A stretch of 43,400 bases of DNA from an uncultured Oscillospiraceae bacterium. GTDB taxonomy: Bacteria; Bacillota; Clostridia; Oscillospirales; Oscillospiraceae. Below, piece after piece: positions 17,001 through 24,022 of this stretch. How positions within the stretch are numbered: the stretch's first letter is position 1; each line of letters begins with the position of its first letter. The notes under the pieces were generated by a model, which saw only the letters and a program-made list of their open reading frames with translations, ran no database searches and was not told the DNA's origin. Both the position numbers and the translations under genes were made by a program. Location: NCBI GenBank assembly GCA_947626265.1, contig CANQRM010000023.1, forward strand, positions 1 through 43,400, written 5' to 3'.

Positions 17001-17255
17001 GGTAGCTTCCGGCACCTCGGTGACTTCCGGTTCCCCGGTGGGTCCGCCGTCTTCCGTCTGATCCCCCGGCAGGGGATCGCCGATGGCCGGCTGCCCGTCC
17101 GGTTCAGGCGCCGTCTCCTGAGGCATGGCGGTCTGAGAAGGTTCTGGAGTCCCCGTCTCGCTTTCCTTCAAGGCCATGCCGGAAATCAGTCCCAGCACGA
17201 TGGAAAGGCACAAGACAAGTGCCAGCGCCCCAGATACTTTCCTGCTCTTTTTCAT
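11031..17255 (-). CDS. Giant sortase-anchored surface adhesin, beta-helix plus prealbumin-like repeats
   Basis: 2074 residues. Order: signal peptide (1-28); Glu/Pro/Thr repeat spacer (72-138); a globular region (150-320); a right-handed parallel beta-helix (about 345-960) with repeated GG-F-GN motifs such as GGTFTGNSS; a linker domain (1080-1260); six prealbumin/Cna-B-like domains (1266-1945), each with KT/SVSG, an LKHG strand and GLPAGITYTVTE; eleven PSGSP[A/G] wall-spanning repeats (1947-2013); PATGD (2035-2039), a hydrophobic helix and a RHRRK tail, a sortase-type sorting signal. GGGGAG precedes the ATG. No promoter points at it in the present orientation; the nearest strong one lies in an adjacent invertible segment facing away. 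Role: cell-surface adhesion or biofilm, inferred from architecture. Confidence 0.9.
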   Translation of the reverse strand: MKKSRKVSGALALVLCLSIVLGLISGMALKESETGTPEPSQTAMPQETAPEPDGQPAIGDPLPGDQTEDGGPTGEPEVTEVPEATEVPEATGEPEATGEPEVTEEPEATGEPETTDEPEITDEPEATDEPEATDEPQTAGEQRYACAGDGVTVNAAAAPESGIPADAQLHADKIAEDTAEYTQAYDTLWQTLGLTAGDELYFLPYDVYFTAADGSRKEPVAGLVTVSMQFPADPFAAFLSGGEDDRLADGPLSQPGMEGPSFDEPGVGEPEAAPEMVTERFMVHILDNGAVEKLEPATADDGTVTFAVNSFSVMGPALVRRAVGPKQVVYVPTAPEGMEGVVAGTIEAALENLANGGVICLTQDVALNEAVIDGKVVTIESYGEGAPFTVTKSGEAENMFTLTNGASLTLVNVTVDASLNILGRTVTATGGSTLTLNPGAALVNNKSYGAVYLDGSIIDINGGVISGNATTTDETTAAIKTYGTGTRFAYNSANAGKQGLGGAVLMVNSSIDMTGGEISGNSAICGGGVYAYDSTVSVTGGTFSENTADTATDGQAYGGALHVDGAASTQVTIGGSAQFTGNSAQRGGAFSTGIDADTVALTITGGSFTGNTAMAYGSIAFISSKNSAIDISGAVFSGNSAAKEGGIYKAANAAKEPNGNGRFTISGGTQFINNTANKGPCVCVTKDNADAIKEFLVDRVTFSGNKATDNAGVIQYNVPNSKFTVKNSTFENNSSNNNGGCFYAAVDAQGTTFTFESSTFTGNYAKNQGGVWRGFPPQSNIQVKNCTFTNNTAKTGDGGCLYFPGDGENSNITIDGGTFTGNSSGSSGGAFRANLNGGTVTVKGSARFENNTADVNAGAFSVRRKGADYYGTVLLQSAQIIGNHCNANFDNYKESDLNPTKHYNTGGVYIGENITCYMQDALITGNHVDGGNDGTTVGNGIALCPNAQVFLYPEHGATIYGNGDSGMDILAVPYDEVIDHETPAKLYVSDTTPDGQDYNWTDLSGGTARTGEYDWTNIRSGVAPAALGPSGGEDNLNPVGFRAHIPDTGIQTVAAGGSGGYAVRITDNDTKSAKYGGGGMMVNGKVVAGTFNINVTKNVNVRGATDEKGNYLRNEHEYIFRFNIIDVESKNNVNGQLKSPGTVSYQTDKGSDRTEFHVETLTVEEGQEAYYGGLDAGQYARIYCDLKLKGTGWIKIEGLDKESIGIHVPTEPNDEVKKYNYKFLLEEIDSGGASNVTIVPTDDKYGDENETEVDQFSFTVTNYFEFGSLSLEKEVSDFGEKDRDWEFKIELTGDNVKVGDEFACEVYTVGNDVALSNGTVKLAEGDGGAMIVKQLNDMNVTLKHGQRMVIYNLPAGTKYTITETSVPGYETKIGEDTNNTTNGDIKVEATQEVKFTNTLKTGELTVSKAVNGTLGETEKEWEFKITLRPPDGIKLAGSYPTIDQSRSEGTIDVTPDGDSYTATVTLKHGQSITIKGLPDGTEYAVEEVTADPNYDSSPDNTSGTVSVGQTAEAAFTNTRKTGDLSVSKTVSGTDGDTTKDWNFTVTLGDNTINGDFGGMQFTNGEATFKLKHGESKTATGLPAGITYTVTEAEANSDDYSTNAGNASGTITAGKLTEATFNNKKPKSELGNLTITKAIVGGGEEAEAKTFTFYITGPEGYKHTVTITGAGSETVNGLHVGTYTVTEDDAGTEVTGYTLNVTGEGEAIVTVGGDTQVTVTNTYTENTENGGLKVTKTVTGTDGDTTKDWNFTVTLSDTSINGVYGDMTFADGVARFTLKHGATATAEGLPAGITYTVTEAEANSDGYTTNATGNTGEIIPGGMAAAEFVNSKDPPPVNPPGPPRTGSLRVTKTVTGSGGETERNWSFRVELGAQITGRYGDMYFDAGVAEFTLKSGQSCTANGLPSGITYTVTEKQADQNGYTTSFSGATGTIPRGGTVEARVVNDKPSGSPAPSGSPAPSGSPAPSGSPAPSGSPAPSGSPAPSGSPAPSGSPGPSGSPGPSGSPGPSGSPGPTLPPVTTSPPFYTPVPGEPVAPATGDGISPEPWALLLTLCAAGLVILAMRHRRKPHRPSDR
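11217..11417 (-). repeat. 18-bp tandem repeat encoding PSGSPA/PSGSPG
   Basis: Eleven in-frame 18-bp units, grouped as seven Ala-type then four Gly-type copies. The near identity makes copy-number change by slippage likely; it would vary the wall-spanning stalk length without a frameshift. Confidence 0.9.
16842..17042 (-). repeat. 18-bp tandem repeat encoding [G/D/E/V]EPEAT units
   Basis: About eleven degenerate 18-bp units give an acidic Pro/Thr spacer just behind the signal peptide of the adhesin. Confidence 0.85.
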
Positions 17256-17364
17256 GCTCGGTCTCCCCTTCTCAACTGGTTACCATCAATAAAGGCAGCA
17301 AGGTACAGCCCGCGCGGTCTCTCGACTCCTAATGACCACTGGGCAGCGCCTCCCCCGCCTGACT

Positions 17365-17385
17365 ACATAATCAGTATTACGTAGT
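17365..17385 (+). repeat. Inverted recombination site, left (IR-L)
   Basis: 21 bp, matching the reverse complement of 17651-17671 at 20 positions. It is itself a core site: arm CTACATAAT, spacer CAGT, arm ATTACGTAG (17364-17385). This is the layout of a tyrosine-recombinase crossover site. Confidence 0.88.
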
Positions 17386-17570
17386 AATAGACGGCCTTGA
17401 AGGGTGCAAAAAAGAACCGGCTATCCATTCACCGTGAAGGCAAATTCGTGGCCGGTTTGTCGGCATATGCACAAATCTTTGTCATTCTGGGCATAGCTGA
17501 TTTGAGCACCCTTGCTTTAGCGTGCCCATTTTTCTGGTAAAATGCACAAATTTGTCACTGAGAATGCTGC

Positions 17571-17580
17571 GGGGGGGGGG
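17571..17580 (+). repeat. Homopolymer G10
   Basis: Ten consecutive G, ending 9 bp before the -35 hexamer of the invertible promoter. Tracts of this length are prone to slipped-strand change. Confidence 0.95.
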
Positions 17581-17589
17581 TATTCGGGG

Positions 17590-17618
17590 TTGACAATAGC
17601 GCTTCTACACGCTATAAT
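17590..17618 (+). promoter_or_regulatory. Consensus promoter inside the invertible segment
   Basis: TTGACA (17590-17595), a 17-bp spacer and TATAAT (17613-17618), matching the sigma-A consensus at all 12 positions. In the present orientation it transcribes toward 17690, antisense to the recombinase gene. Confidence 0.92.
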
Positions 17619-17650
17619 CTGAGCGTCATTTAATATGTTATTGTTCTTTG

Positions 17651-17671
17651 ACTACATAATACTGATTATGT
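17651..17671 (-). repeat. Inverted recombination site, right (IR-R)
   Basis: Mate of IR-L with one mismatch. Its spacer ACTG is the reverse complement of the IR-L spacer CAGT, so recombination between the two would invert rather than delete the DNA between them. Confidence 0.88.
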
Positions 17672-17689
17672 GGTTATCAAATTATCCGT

Positions 17690-18526
17690 TTACATCAGCA
17701 GCGGCAGGCGTTCGATCTGCCGCTGCTGTTCCGTTCCTGTGCGGCTTGTGTAGATGCGGGTGGTGTCGATGCTGGCGTGTCCCAGGATGTCTGCCAGCCG
17801 AACGATATCTTTGTATACTTTGTAATATGTCCGTGCGAACAGGTGCCGCAGGTTGTGGGGAAACACCTTCCCCAGTTCCACTCTCGCCAGCACCGCCAGC
17901 CGCTTCATGCTTTTCCAGATGTTGCTCCTGTCCAGCGGCTTACCGGTCCGCGTTACAAATACCTGTCCGCTGTGGATCCTCCGTTTCCTGCAATAGTTCT
18001 CCAGCGTCCTGCACAGCTTCCTGGGTATCAGGATCACCCGTATCCGCCCCTTGCTGCGGATCTCCGCTTGACCGCGCCGCAGGCTCTCCACCGTGATGGC
18101 CCGCACCTCGCTGACCCGGATGCCTGTGGCACATATCGTCTGTACCAGCATGGCAAGGCGTTCGTTTCCTCTGGCCTTGGCCGCTTGAAGCAGCTTTTCA
18201 TAATCCTGCTGTGACAGTTCCCTTTTTCCGTCCGAGAATGTCGTCCGCTGCACCTTCAGAAAACGCAGCTTCCACTCCGGACGCCCGGCAAACTCCAGAA
18301 ACCGGTTCACTGCCGCCAGCATAGAATTGACGCTGCTGGCCGCATATCCCCGCTTCTGCAGGTCCTGCTTGAAGGAAATGAGCGTGCTCTTATCCCCCAC
18401 GCTCCCGCCGCAGAACAACCGCAGCTACTCTACATCGCGTGAGTATTTGCTGACCGTCGTCTCACTGCATTCCCGCTCATGCAGATACATACAAAATGAC
18501 GTTATTGATTCCCTGCTTATCAGCAT
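17690..18526 (-). pseudogene. Tyrosine recombinase (probable invertase) with amber codon 34
   Basis: The gene starts at the ATG at 18526 behind a perfect AAGGAGG and would encode about 278 residues. Codon 34 is TAG (18425-18427), between SKYSRDVE and LRLFCGGS; it is one base from CAG or GAG. Downstream the frame is intact and all catalytic boxes are present: GIRVSEVRAIT, HNLRHLFA, LGHAS and nucleophile Tyr in TRIYTSRTG. It may be dead, may reinitiate at TTG 18418 (giving 242 residues without the start of the core-binding domain), or may reflect a sequencing error. Its end lies 19 bp from IR-R, so it is the likely enzyme for the adhesin switch. Confidence 0.8.
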
Positions 18527-18529
18527 AAC

Positions 18530-18937
18530 ATGACCTCCTTTCGGCTATTCTACCCAAAAGGAGCAGATAAAGCCTATCAAGCACCTTTTCCGAACATTTT
18601 ACTCGTTTTCCCATACTTCATAGCATATCGAACAAAACTTGGGCTGACACAGGAACAGTTTGCTGAGATGACAGGGCTTACTGTGAATTACATCGCCCGC
18701 GTCGAGCGTGGTGAATCCTTTCCTCGGCTGGATAACCTGGTAACTATCATCAACACTTTGGGTGTTACAGCCGACGCCATCTTCTGCGACGTGATAGACA
18801 AGTCAACGAACCATCCGATCTCATCCCTGGCACAGGAATTGGACTCACTCTCACCCAATGACAAACTGCAGATCATGGATGTCCTCCGCGTTTTGATCCG
18901 TCAGGCAAAGGACCGGGAGCAGAATCGCGCCACATGA
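18530..18937 (+). CDS. XRE-family helix-turn-helix regulator
   Basis: 135 residues if read from the ATG at 18530. An HTH of the Cro/C1 type is clear at about residues 32-90 (GLTQEQFAEMTGLTVNYIARVERGE, quoted in part: LTQEQFAEMTGL and VNYIARVERGE), followed by a helical C-terminus. The first 30 residues are atypical and the ATG lacks a ribosome binding site, since the DNA there is the recombinase's own RBS; the true start may be a downstream non-ATG codon. It is divergent from the recombinase, with 5' ends touching, so it may repress recombinase expression. That role is inference. Confidence 0.75.
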   Translation: MTSFRLFYPKGADKAYQAPFPNILLVFPYFIAYRTKLGLTQEQFAEMTGLTVNYIARVERGESFPRLDNLVTIINTLGVTADAIFCDVIDKSTNHPISSLAQELDSLSPNDKLQIMDVLRVLIRQAKDREQNRAT

Positions 18938-19020
18938 GACCAAAATATACAACATTTAGAGCGCCTGCTCTCTTTATCCGCAGCGTGTCACAAAGCCCCT
19001 GAAAAGGCCCCGAAAGATGT

Positions 19021-19056
19021 AACACCTCCCTGCCGCGTCTGCGGCAGAGAGGTGTT
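19021..19056 (+). terminator. Terminator after the XRE gene
   Basis: AACACCTC-C-CTGCCGC pairs with GCGGCAG-A-GAGGTGTT around loop GTCT, then TTAC. Nothing else is seen in 18938-19158. Confidence 0.8.
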
Positions 19057-19158
19057 TTACCTTGATCCTGTTTCACAAATCTCACGCAGATATTGTTAGC
19101 AGTGTTTCCTGCGAAAGCGTTATACGTCCCACTACAAAACAGAGAGCACTGCACACAG

Positions 19159-19359
19159 AAACGCATCGTCCTGAACTCCATCAACACCGACGGCGTCCGG
19201 GGCGGCTTTGACATCCCCATGCTGGACGCGGTGTGCCGGGCGGTGAACGTGCCGGTGATCGCCTCCGGCGGCGCCGGGTGCATTGGGGACTTCATCACCC
19301 TCTTTCAATCTCTGCCCAAGGTGGACGCGGGCCTCGCCGCCGGCATCTTCCACTACGGA
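19159..19359 (+). pseudogene. hisF: hisF remnant (C-terminal third)
   Basis: The frame encodes VLNSINTDGVRGGFDIPML and [15 protein letters not shown], then LAAGIFHYG. These are the C-terminal TIM-barrel strands and phosphate-binding loop of imidazole-glycerol-phosphate synthase HisF. About two thirds of the gene is missing upstream, and no start or ribosome binding site remains. It joins directly, in another frame, to a hisE remnant. It is therefore a deletion scar of a histidine operon and no product is expected. Confidence 0.85.
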
Positions 19360-19466
19360 CAAGATCCTCAAGAAGATCGGCGAAGAGGCCACGGAGGCGA
19401 TCATCGCCGCCAAGGACGGCGACAAGCCCAACACCGTCTACGAGCTGGCGGACCTTGCCTATCAGT
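19358..19466 (+). pseudogene. hisE: hisE remnant
   Basis: The frame encodes [20 protein letters not shown] and [11 protein letters not shown], the core of phosphoribosyl-ATP pyrophosphatase HisE. The N-terminal part is missing, as are the last residues after LAYQ. The remnant ends where the convergent ATPase gene ends (stop 19467-19469), so both ends were lost by deletion. Confidence 0.85.
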
Positions 19467-20720
19467 CTATGGATCCTCTTCCGGCGCTTTGCACTGCAGG
19501 TCGCTGACGAACTGCTGGGCTGTACGGCCGGAGCGATTGCCGCGGCGGACCTGCCAGGCGGCGGCCGCCGCACGCAGCGCCTCATCCGTCATGCTCCCCT
19601 GCACGCCTGCGCGCTGGGCCAGAGTCCGGACAATGGTGTGATATTCCTCAAAGCTGGGGTTGGGGAAATAGATCTGAAGCCCGAAGCGGCCGGACAGAGA
19701 CAGCTTTTCCTCCACGGTGTCGGAGCGATGGATGTCCCCGTCGTGCTGCATGTCACTGCGGTCAGACCAAGTCTCTTTGATGAGGTGCCGCCGGTTGGAG
19801 GTGGCATAGATGAGCACGTTTTCCGGCGCAGCCTCACCACCGCCCTCCATCACCGCCTTCAGGTGTTTATATTCCACCTCGTTCTCCTCAAAGGATAGAT
19901 CATCCAGCAGCAGGATGAAGCGGTAATGGCGGCTCTTGATGCGTCCCAGAAGATCAGGGATGAGGGCAAACTGCTGCTTATACAGTTCGATGACACGCAG
20001 TCCCCGGCAGGCATACTCACAAGCCAGGGCCTGTACGCTGGTGGATTTTCCCGTGCCTGCGTCCCCGTACAGCAGCGCGTTGTTGGCCCGGCGGCCGCCC
20101 AGGAAGGCCAGCGTGTTGTCCAGCAGCAGCTTTTTCTGGCTGTCGTAACCCACCAGGTCATCCAGCACGACCCGCCGCCGGCCCTCCACAGGGAGCAGAG
20201 CCGTCGCCCCGTCCCGCTGCTGGACCCGGAACAGATCACCCAGCCCCAGCATGCCCACGCCGTGGTCCCGGTAAAAGTTTGTGAGGAGCACGAGCATCTG
20301 CTCCGGATCTGCCGCGGCGTTCAACTGTTCTGCCAGCGCCTGGATGCGTCTGCCTGCCTCTTTCCGTGGAGCGTCGGGCGCATTGTGGATAAAGTGCCGG
20401 GCCCTCTCAAAGACCGGCGGCAGTGAAAGCCCAAACAACTCCCGAAAGACCTTCATGTCCTCCAGAGCTATGTCCCACAGGCTGTCCCGAACGGCTGGGC
20501 GGCGCTCACAGGCCAGAGAAAAGGGATTCTCGCTTTCCGCCAGCGCCTGGGCCAGGACGCAGTGCCACAGATCGCCCTGCCAGCCGCAGTCCACAGCCTG
20601 CTCCAGTATCCGGCGCAGGCACTCGCCCTCGCTGTCCCGCTCGAAGCCCATCCCGGCCAGCAGTCCACTGCGGGGCCGGAACAGGATCAGCTTTTCCAAT
20701 AGATCGTTGACGCACTGCAT
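19467..20720 (-). CDS. DUF815-family AAA+ ATPase
   Basis: 417 residues. It has an N-terminal helical region, then a P-loop ATPase domain with Walker [10 protein letters not shown] (219-227), Walker B ILLLDDL (269-275), a sensor-like ATSNRRHL and arginines after it. The [15 protein letters not shown] context and the following [13 protein letters not shown] are typical of DUF815 (PF05673) proteins, whose function is not established. The start lies 3 nt after the ilvD stop, so it is the last gene of the ilv transcript, with a weak ribosome binding site. A link to branched-chain amino acid synthesis is not known and may be only transcriptional. Confidence 0.88.
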   Translation of the reverse strand: MQCVNDLLEKLILFRPRSGLLAGMGFERDSEGECLRRILEQAVDCGWQGDLWHCVLAQALAESENPFSLACERRPAVRDSLWDIALEDMKVFRELFGLSLPPVFERARHFIHNAPDAPRKEAGRRIQALAEQLNAAADPEQMLVLLTNFYRDHGVGMLGLGDLFRVQQRDGATALLPVEGRRRVVLDDLVGYDSQKKLLLDNTLAFLGGRRANNALLYGDAGTGKSTSVQALACEYACRGLRVIELYKQQFALIPDLLGRIKSRHYRFILLLDDLSFEENEVEYKHLKAVMEGGGEAAPENVLIYATSNRRHLIKETWSDRSDMQHDGDIHRSDTVEEKLSLSGRFGLQIYFPNPSFEEYHTIVRTLAQRAGVQGSMTDEALRAAAAAWQVRRGNRSGRTAQQFVSDLQCKAPEEDP

Positions 20721-20723
20721 GGC

Positions 20724-22385
20724 TTACTGCAATATGGCCCCCTTGTCGGCGGAGGAGACCAGCCTGGCGTACCGGGCCAGGTACCCTGTCTTTACCTTTG
20801 GCTCCGGGCAGACCCATGCGGCCTTCCGGGCGGCCAGCACGGTCTCGTCCACCTCAAGGGTGATGGTGTGGGCGGGGATGTCGATGGAGATCGTGTCTCC
20901 TTCCTCTACCAGGCCGATGAGCCCGCCGGAGGCGGCCTCAGGGCTCACGTGGCCGATGGACGCGCCCCTGGTAGCCCCGGAAAAGCGCCCGTCTGTGACC
21001 AGAGCCACACTCTCGCCCAGACCCATGCCGCAGATGGCGGAGGTGGGATTGAGCATCTCCCGCATGCCAGGGCCGCCCTTCGGTCCCTCATAGCGGATGA
21101 CCACTACGTCTCCCGGATGGATACCGCCGGCGTAAATGACGGCAATGGCGTCTTCCTCCGAGTCGAATACACGGGCAGGACCGGCGTGGACCATCATCTC
21201 CGGGGCCACAGCGCTCTGCTTGACTACGCAGCCGTCCGGAGCCAGGTTGCCATACAGTACCGCGATGCCGCCGGTGGGGGAAAAGGGCGCCTCCAGCGGC
21301 CGGATGAGAGAGGCGTCCCGGTTGTGGACGCCTGCCAGGTTCTCGCCCACGGTCCTGCCGGTGACGGTCAGGCAGCTTTCGTCCAGCAGCCCGGCCTTGG
21401 TCAGCTCCGCCATCACGGCCCACACACCGCCAGCCTGGTCCAGGTCTTCCATAAAGGTGTCTCCGGCGGGGGCCAGGTGACACAGGTTGGGGGTCCTGGC
21501 GCTGATGTCATTGACCATGTGCAGGTCTATATCCAGGCCGGCCTCGTGGGCGATGGCAGGCAGGTGCAGCATGGTATTAGTGGAGCAGCCCAAGGCCATA
21601 TCCACGGTCTCGGCATTGTGAAAGGCCGCGGCGGTCATGATGCTGCGGGGTCTTATATCCTTTTCGATGAGTTCCATGATCTTCATGCCGGTGTGCTTGG
21701 CCAGACGCAGCCGGGCGGAATATACAGCGGGAATGGTGCCATTGCCGCGCAGGGCCATGCCGATGGCCTCTGTCAGGCAGTTCATGGAGTTGGCAGTATA
21801 CATGCCCGAACAACTGCCGCAGGTGGGACAGGCGTTTTCGGTAAACTCTGCCACGCCGGCCTCGTCCAGCGTTCCGGCGTGGTAGGCGCCTACGGCCTCG
21901 AACATGTGGCTGAGGCAGGTGCGCCGGCCGTCGGACAGCCGGCCTGCCAGCATGGGTCCGCCGGAGACGAAAATGGTGGGGATGTTGATCCGCGCCGCCG
22001 CCATGAGCAGGCCCGGCACATTCTTGTCACAGTTGGGGATCATCACCAGCCCGTCAAACTGGTGGGCCAGGGCCATAGCCTCGGTGGAGTCGGCGATCAG
22101 GTCCCTGGTCACCAAGGAGTACTTCATGCCGATGTGGCCCATGGCGATGCCGTCGCACACGGCGATGGCGGGGAACATAATGGGCGTGCCCCCGGCGGCA
22201 CGGACGCCGGCCTTGACGGCCTCGGCGATCTTGTCGATGTTCATATGGCCGGGGACCACCTCGTTGTAGGAACTGACCACCCCGACCAGGGGGCGGCTCA
22301 GTTCCTCGTCCGTATAGCCCAGGGCGTAGAGCAGGCTGCGGTTGGGCGTCCGCTCCACGCCGGACTTGATCTTTTCAGAGCGCAT
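20724..22385 (-). CDS. ilvD: Dihydroxy-acid dehydratase
   Basis: 553 residues, standard length. It dehydrates 2,3-dihydroxy-isovalerate and 2,3-dihydroxy-3-methylvalerate to the 2-oxo acids that lead to valine, leucine and isoleucine. Iron-sulfur ligands are visible in NCDKNVPG and [19 protein letters not shown] (quoted in part), and [13 protein letters not shown] is in the C-terminal domain. ATG 22385 has AAGGGGGC upstream and is 11 nt after the ilvC stop; upstream extension of the frame overlaps ilvC and is rejected. Fourth gene of ilvBNCD. Confidence 0.97.
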   Translation of the reverse strand: MRSEKIKSGVERTPNRSLLYALGYTDEELSRPLVGVVSSYNEVVPGHMNIDKIAEAVKAGVRAAGGTPIMFPAIAVCDGIAMGHIGMKYSLVTRDLIADSTEAMALAHQFDGLVMIPNCDKNVPGLLMAAARINIPTIFVSGGPMLAGRLSDGRRTCLSHMFEAVGAYHAGTLDEAGVAEFTENACPTCGSCSGMYTANSMNCLTEAIGMALRGNGTIPAVYSARLRLAKHTGMKIMELIEKDIRPRSIMTAAAFHNAETVDMALGCSTNTMLHLPAIAHEAGLDIDLHMVNDISARTPNLCHLAPAGDTFMEDLDQAGGVWAVMAELTKAGLLDESCLTVTGRTVGENLAGVHNRDASLIRPLEAPFSPTGGIAVLYGNLAPDGCVVKQSAVAPEMMVHAGPARVFDSEEDAIAVIYAGGIHPGDVVVIRYEGPKGGPGMREMLNPTSAICGMGLGESVALVTDGRFSGATRGASIGHVSPEAASGGLIGLVEEGDTISIDIPAHTITLEVDETVLAARKAAWVCPEPKVKTGYLARYARLVSSADKGAILQ

Positions 22386-22396
22386 GGTGTGCCCCC

Positions 22397-23425
22397 TTAG
22401 TTGGAGGCGTTGTCCAGACCCTTGTCGCCGTCGGCGGAGTCCTTCCAGAGCATGTTGTCGCGCAGCTGCCTGCCGATGACCTCCATGGGGTGTGCGGCCA
22501 ACTGTGCCCGCTTGGAGTTGAAGAAGGTACGGCCGTTCTTGTTCTCGGCGATCCAGCGGCCGGCGAAGGTGCCGTCCTGGATGTCCGCCAGCACCGCGCG
22601 CATGTTGGCCTTGACCTGGTCGTGGGGCAGTACCCGCGGACCGGAGACATACTCGCCGTATTCGGCGGTGTCGGAGATGGAATAGTTCATGGCTGCCACG
22701 CCGCCCTTGTTGATGAGGTCGATGATCAGCTTCATCTCGTGGATGCACTCAAAATAGGCGTTCTCAGGGGCGTAGCCAGCCTCGCACAGCACCTCGAAGC
22801 CGCACTGCATCAGATCCACCACGCCGCCGCACAGGACGGTCTGCTCGCCGAACAGGTCGGTCTCGGTCTCGTCGTGCATGGTGGTCTCCATGATGCCGGC
22901 ACGGGCCCCGCCGATACCGGCGATGTACGCAAGGGCGATCTCCAGGGCGCGGCCGGAAGCGTTCTGCTCCACTGCCACCAGGCAAGGCACGCCCTTGCCG
23001 GCCACATACTGGGAACGGACGGTGTGACCGGGGCCCTTGGGCGCGGCCATGAACACGTCCACGTCGGCGGGCGGCACGATCTGGCCGTAGCGGATGTTGA
23101 AGCCGTGGGCGAAGGCGATGGCCTTGCCGGCGGACAGGTTGGCGGCCACGGACTCCCGGTAGATGTCGGCCGCCCGCTCGTCGTTGACCAGCATGACCAC
23201 GATGTCCGCCGCGGCGGTGGCCTCGGCCACGGTCAGCACGGGGAAGCCGTCCTCCTCCGCCTTGGTCCAGCTCTTGCCCTTGCGCAGCCCTACGATCACG
23301 TCGCAGCCGGAATCCCGCAGGTTCTGGGCATGGGCGTGGCCCTGGGAGCCGTAGCCGATGATGGCGATCTTCTTGCCGTTGAGCACATTGAGGTCGCAGT
23401 CCTGTTCATAATACATCTTTGCCAT
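22397..23425 (-). CDS. ilvC: Ketol-acid reductoisomerase (class I)
   Basis: 342 residues, the short class I form. It isomerises and reduces acetolactate or acetohydroxybutyrate using NADPH and Mg2+. The Rossmann motif [14 protein letters not shown] is followed by GLRKGKSW, whose basic/Ser residues suit NADPH. The metal and catalytic parts are in [20 protein letters not shown] and [11 protein letters not shown]. It lies between ilvN (30 nt upstream) and ilvD. Confidence 0.97.
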   Translation of the reverse strand: MAKMYYEQDCDLNVLNGKKIAIIGYGSQGHAHAQNLRDSGCDVIVGLRKGKSWTKAEEDGFPVLTVAEATAAADIVVMLVNDERAADIYRESVAANLSAGKAIAFAHGFNIRYGQIVPPADVDVFMAAPKGPGHTVRSQYVAGKGVPCLVAVEQNASGRALEIALAYIAGIGGARAGIMETTMHDETETDLFGEQTVLCGGVVDLMQCGFEVLCEAGYAPENAYFECIHEMKLIIDLINKGGVAAMNYSISDTAEYGEYVSGPRVLPHDQVKANMRAVLADIQDGTFAGRWIAENKNGRTFFNSKRAQLAAHPMEVIGRQLRDNMLWKDSADGDKGLDNASN

Positions 23426-23455
23426 GATAAAAACTCCTTTATTTTCAAAAATACT

Positions 23456-24007
23456 TTATCGAACATTTTTGCCGTAGTTGAACTCGCCTTTTTCCTTGGT
23501 GTCCTCGTCGATGGTGTAGGCACCCCGTTCCAGGGCCACCACGCCGGTGCGCACCAGTTCCAGAATGCCGTGCTGCTTGAGCAGTTCGCAGATGGCGTCG
23601 GTCTTTTCCTCCTGGCCGATGACGGCCACAGTCAGAGAGCCGGGAGTCACATCGATGACGTTTGCCCGGAAGATGTTGGCTATCTGGATGATCTCGTTGC
23701 GGTCCTCGCTGTTTTCTGCCCTGACCTTGATGAGCACCAGTTCCCGGCGGATGGACCGATCGGGTGACAGCAGCTTCACGGAGTGGACAGGGAAGAGTTT
23801 GCGCAGCTGGTTGCACAAAAGATCTGCCCGTGCGTCGTCCTCTGCCATGACCTCGATGGTGATGCGGCTGACGCTGGGACTGTCCGTGGTGCCCACGGCC
23901 AGGGATTCGATGTTGTAGTCCTTGCGGGAGAACAGACGGGATACCTGGCTGAGAACGCCGGACTCGTTGTCCACCAGCACGGCCAGGGTGTATCGGTTCT
24001 TTCTCAT
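23456..24007 (-). CDS. ilvN: Acetolactate synthase regulatory subunit
   Basis: 183 residues. The N-terminal ACT domain (residues 4-75, with VLVDNESGVLSQVSRLFSRK) binds valine in homologues and gives feedback inhibition. The C-terminal half resembles the IlvH type. It starts 15 nt after the ilvB stop and partners the catalytic subunit. In this size class the names ilvN and ilvH are used interchangeably. Confidence 0.95.
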   Translation of the reverse strand: MRKNRYTLAVLVDNESGVLSQVSRLFSRKDYNIESLAVGTTDSPSVSRITIEVMAEDDARADLLCNQLRKLFPVHSVKLLSPDRSIRRELVLIKVRAENSEDRNEIIQIANIFRANVIDVTPGSLTVAVIGQEEKTDAICELLKQHGILELVRTGVVALERGAYTIDEDTKEKGEFNYGKNVR

Positions 24008-24022
24008 GCCTGCTCGCCTCCC

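Larger units (their letters stand above)
17386..17650. mobile_element. Invertible promoter segment controlling the adhesin
   Basis: 265 bp between opposed recombination sites, with no ORF of note. It holds a consensus promoter (17590-17618), a G10 tract (17571-17580), two GCACAAAT(c)TTGT-like motifs (about 17467 and 17543) and a 7-bp stem AACCGGC/GCCGGTT. As assembled, the promoter reads rightward, away from the adhesin. Inversion would place it reading into the adhesin with a leader of roughly 150 nt. Inversion itself is inferred from the site geometry and the neighbouring recombinase. Confidence 0.82.

Noticed and set aside
11049-17384. 2111-codon open frame on the plus strand opposite the adhesin
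   Set aside because: It is the antisense of a GC-rich, repeat-containing gene. It has no signal for translation and no recognisable domain, while the minus strand has signal peptide, repeats and sorting signal.
20724-22748. ilvD read from a start far upstream (674 codons)
   Set aside because: The extra N-terminal 120 codons overlap ilvC in another frame; the ATG at 22385 has a ribosome binding site and gives the standard length.
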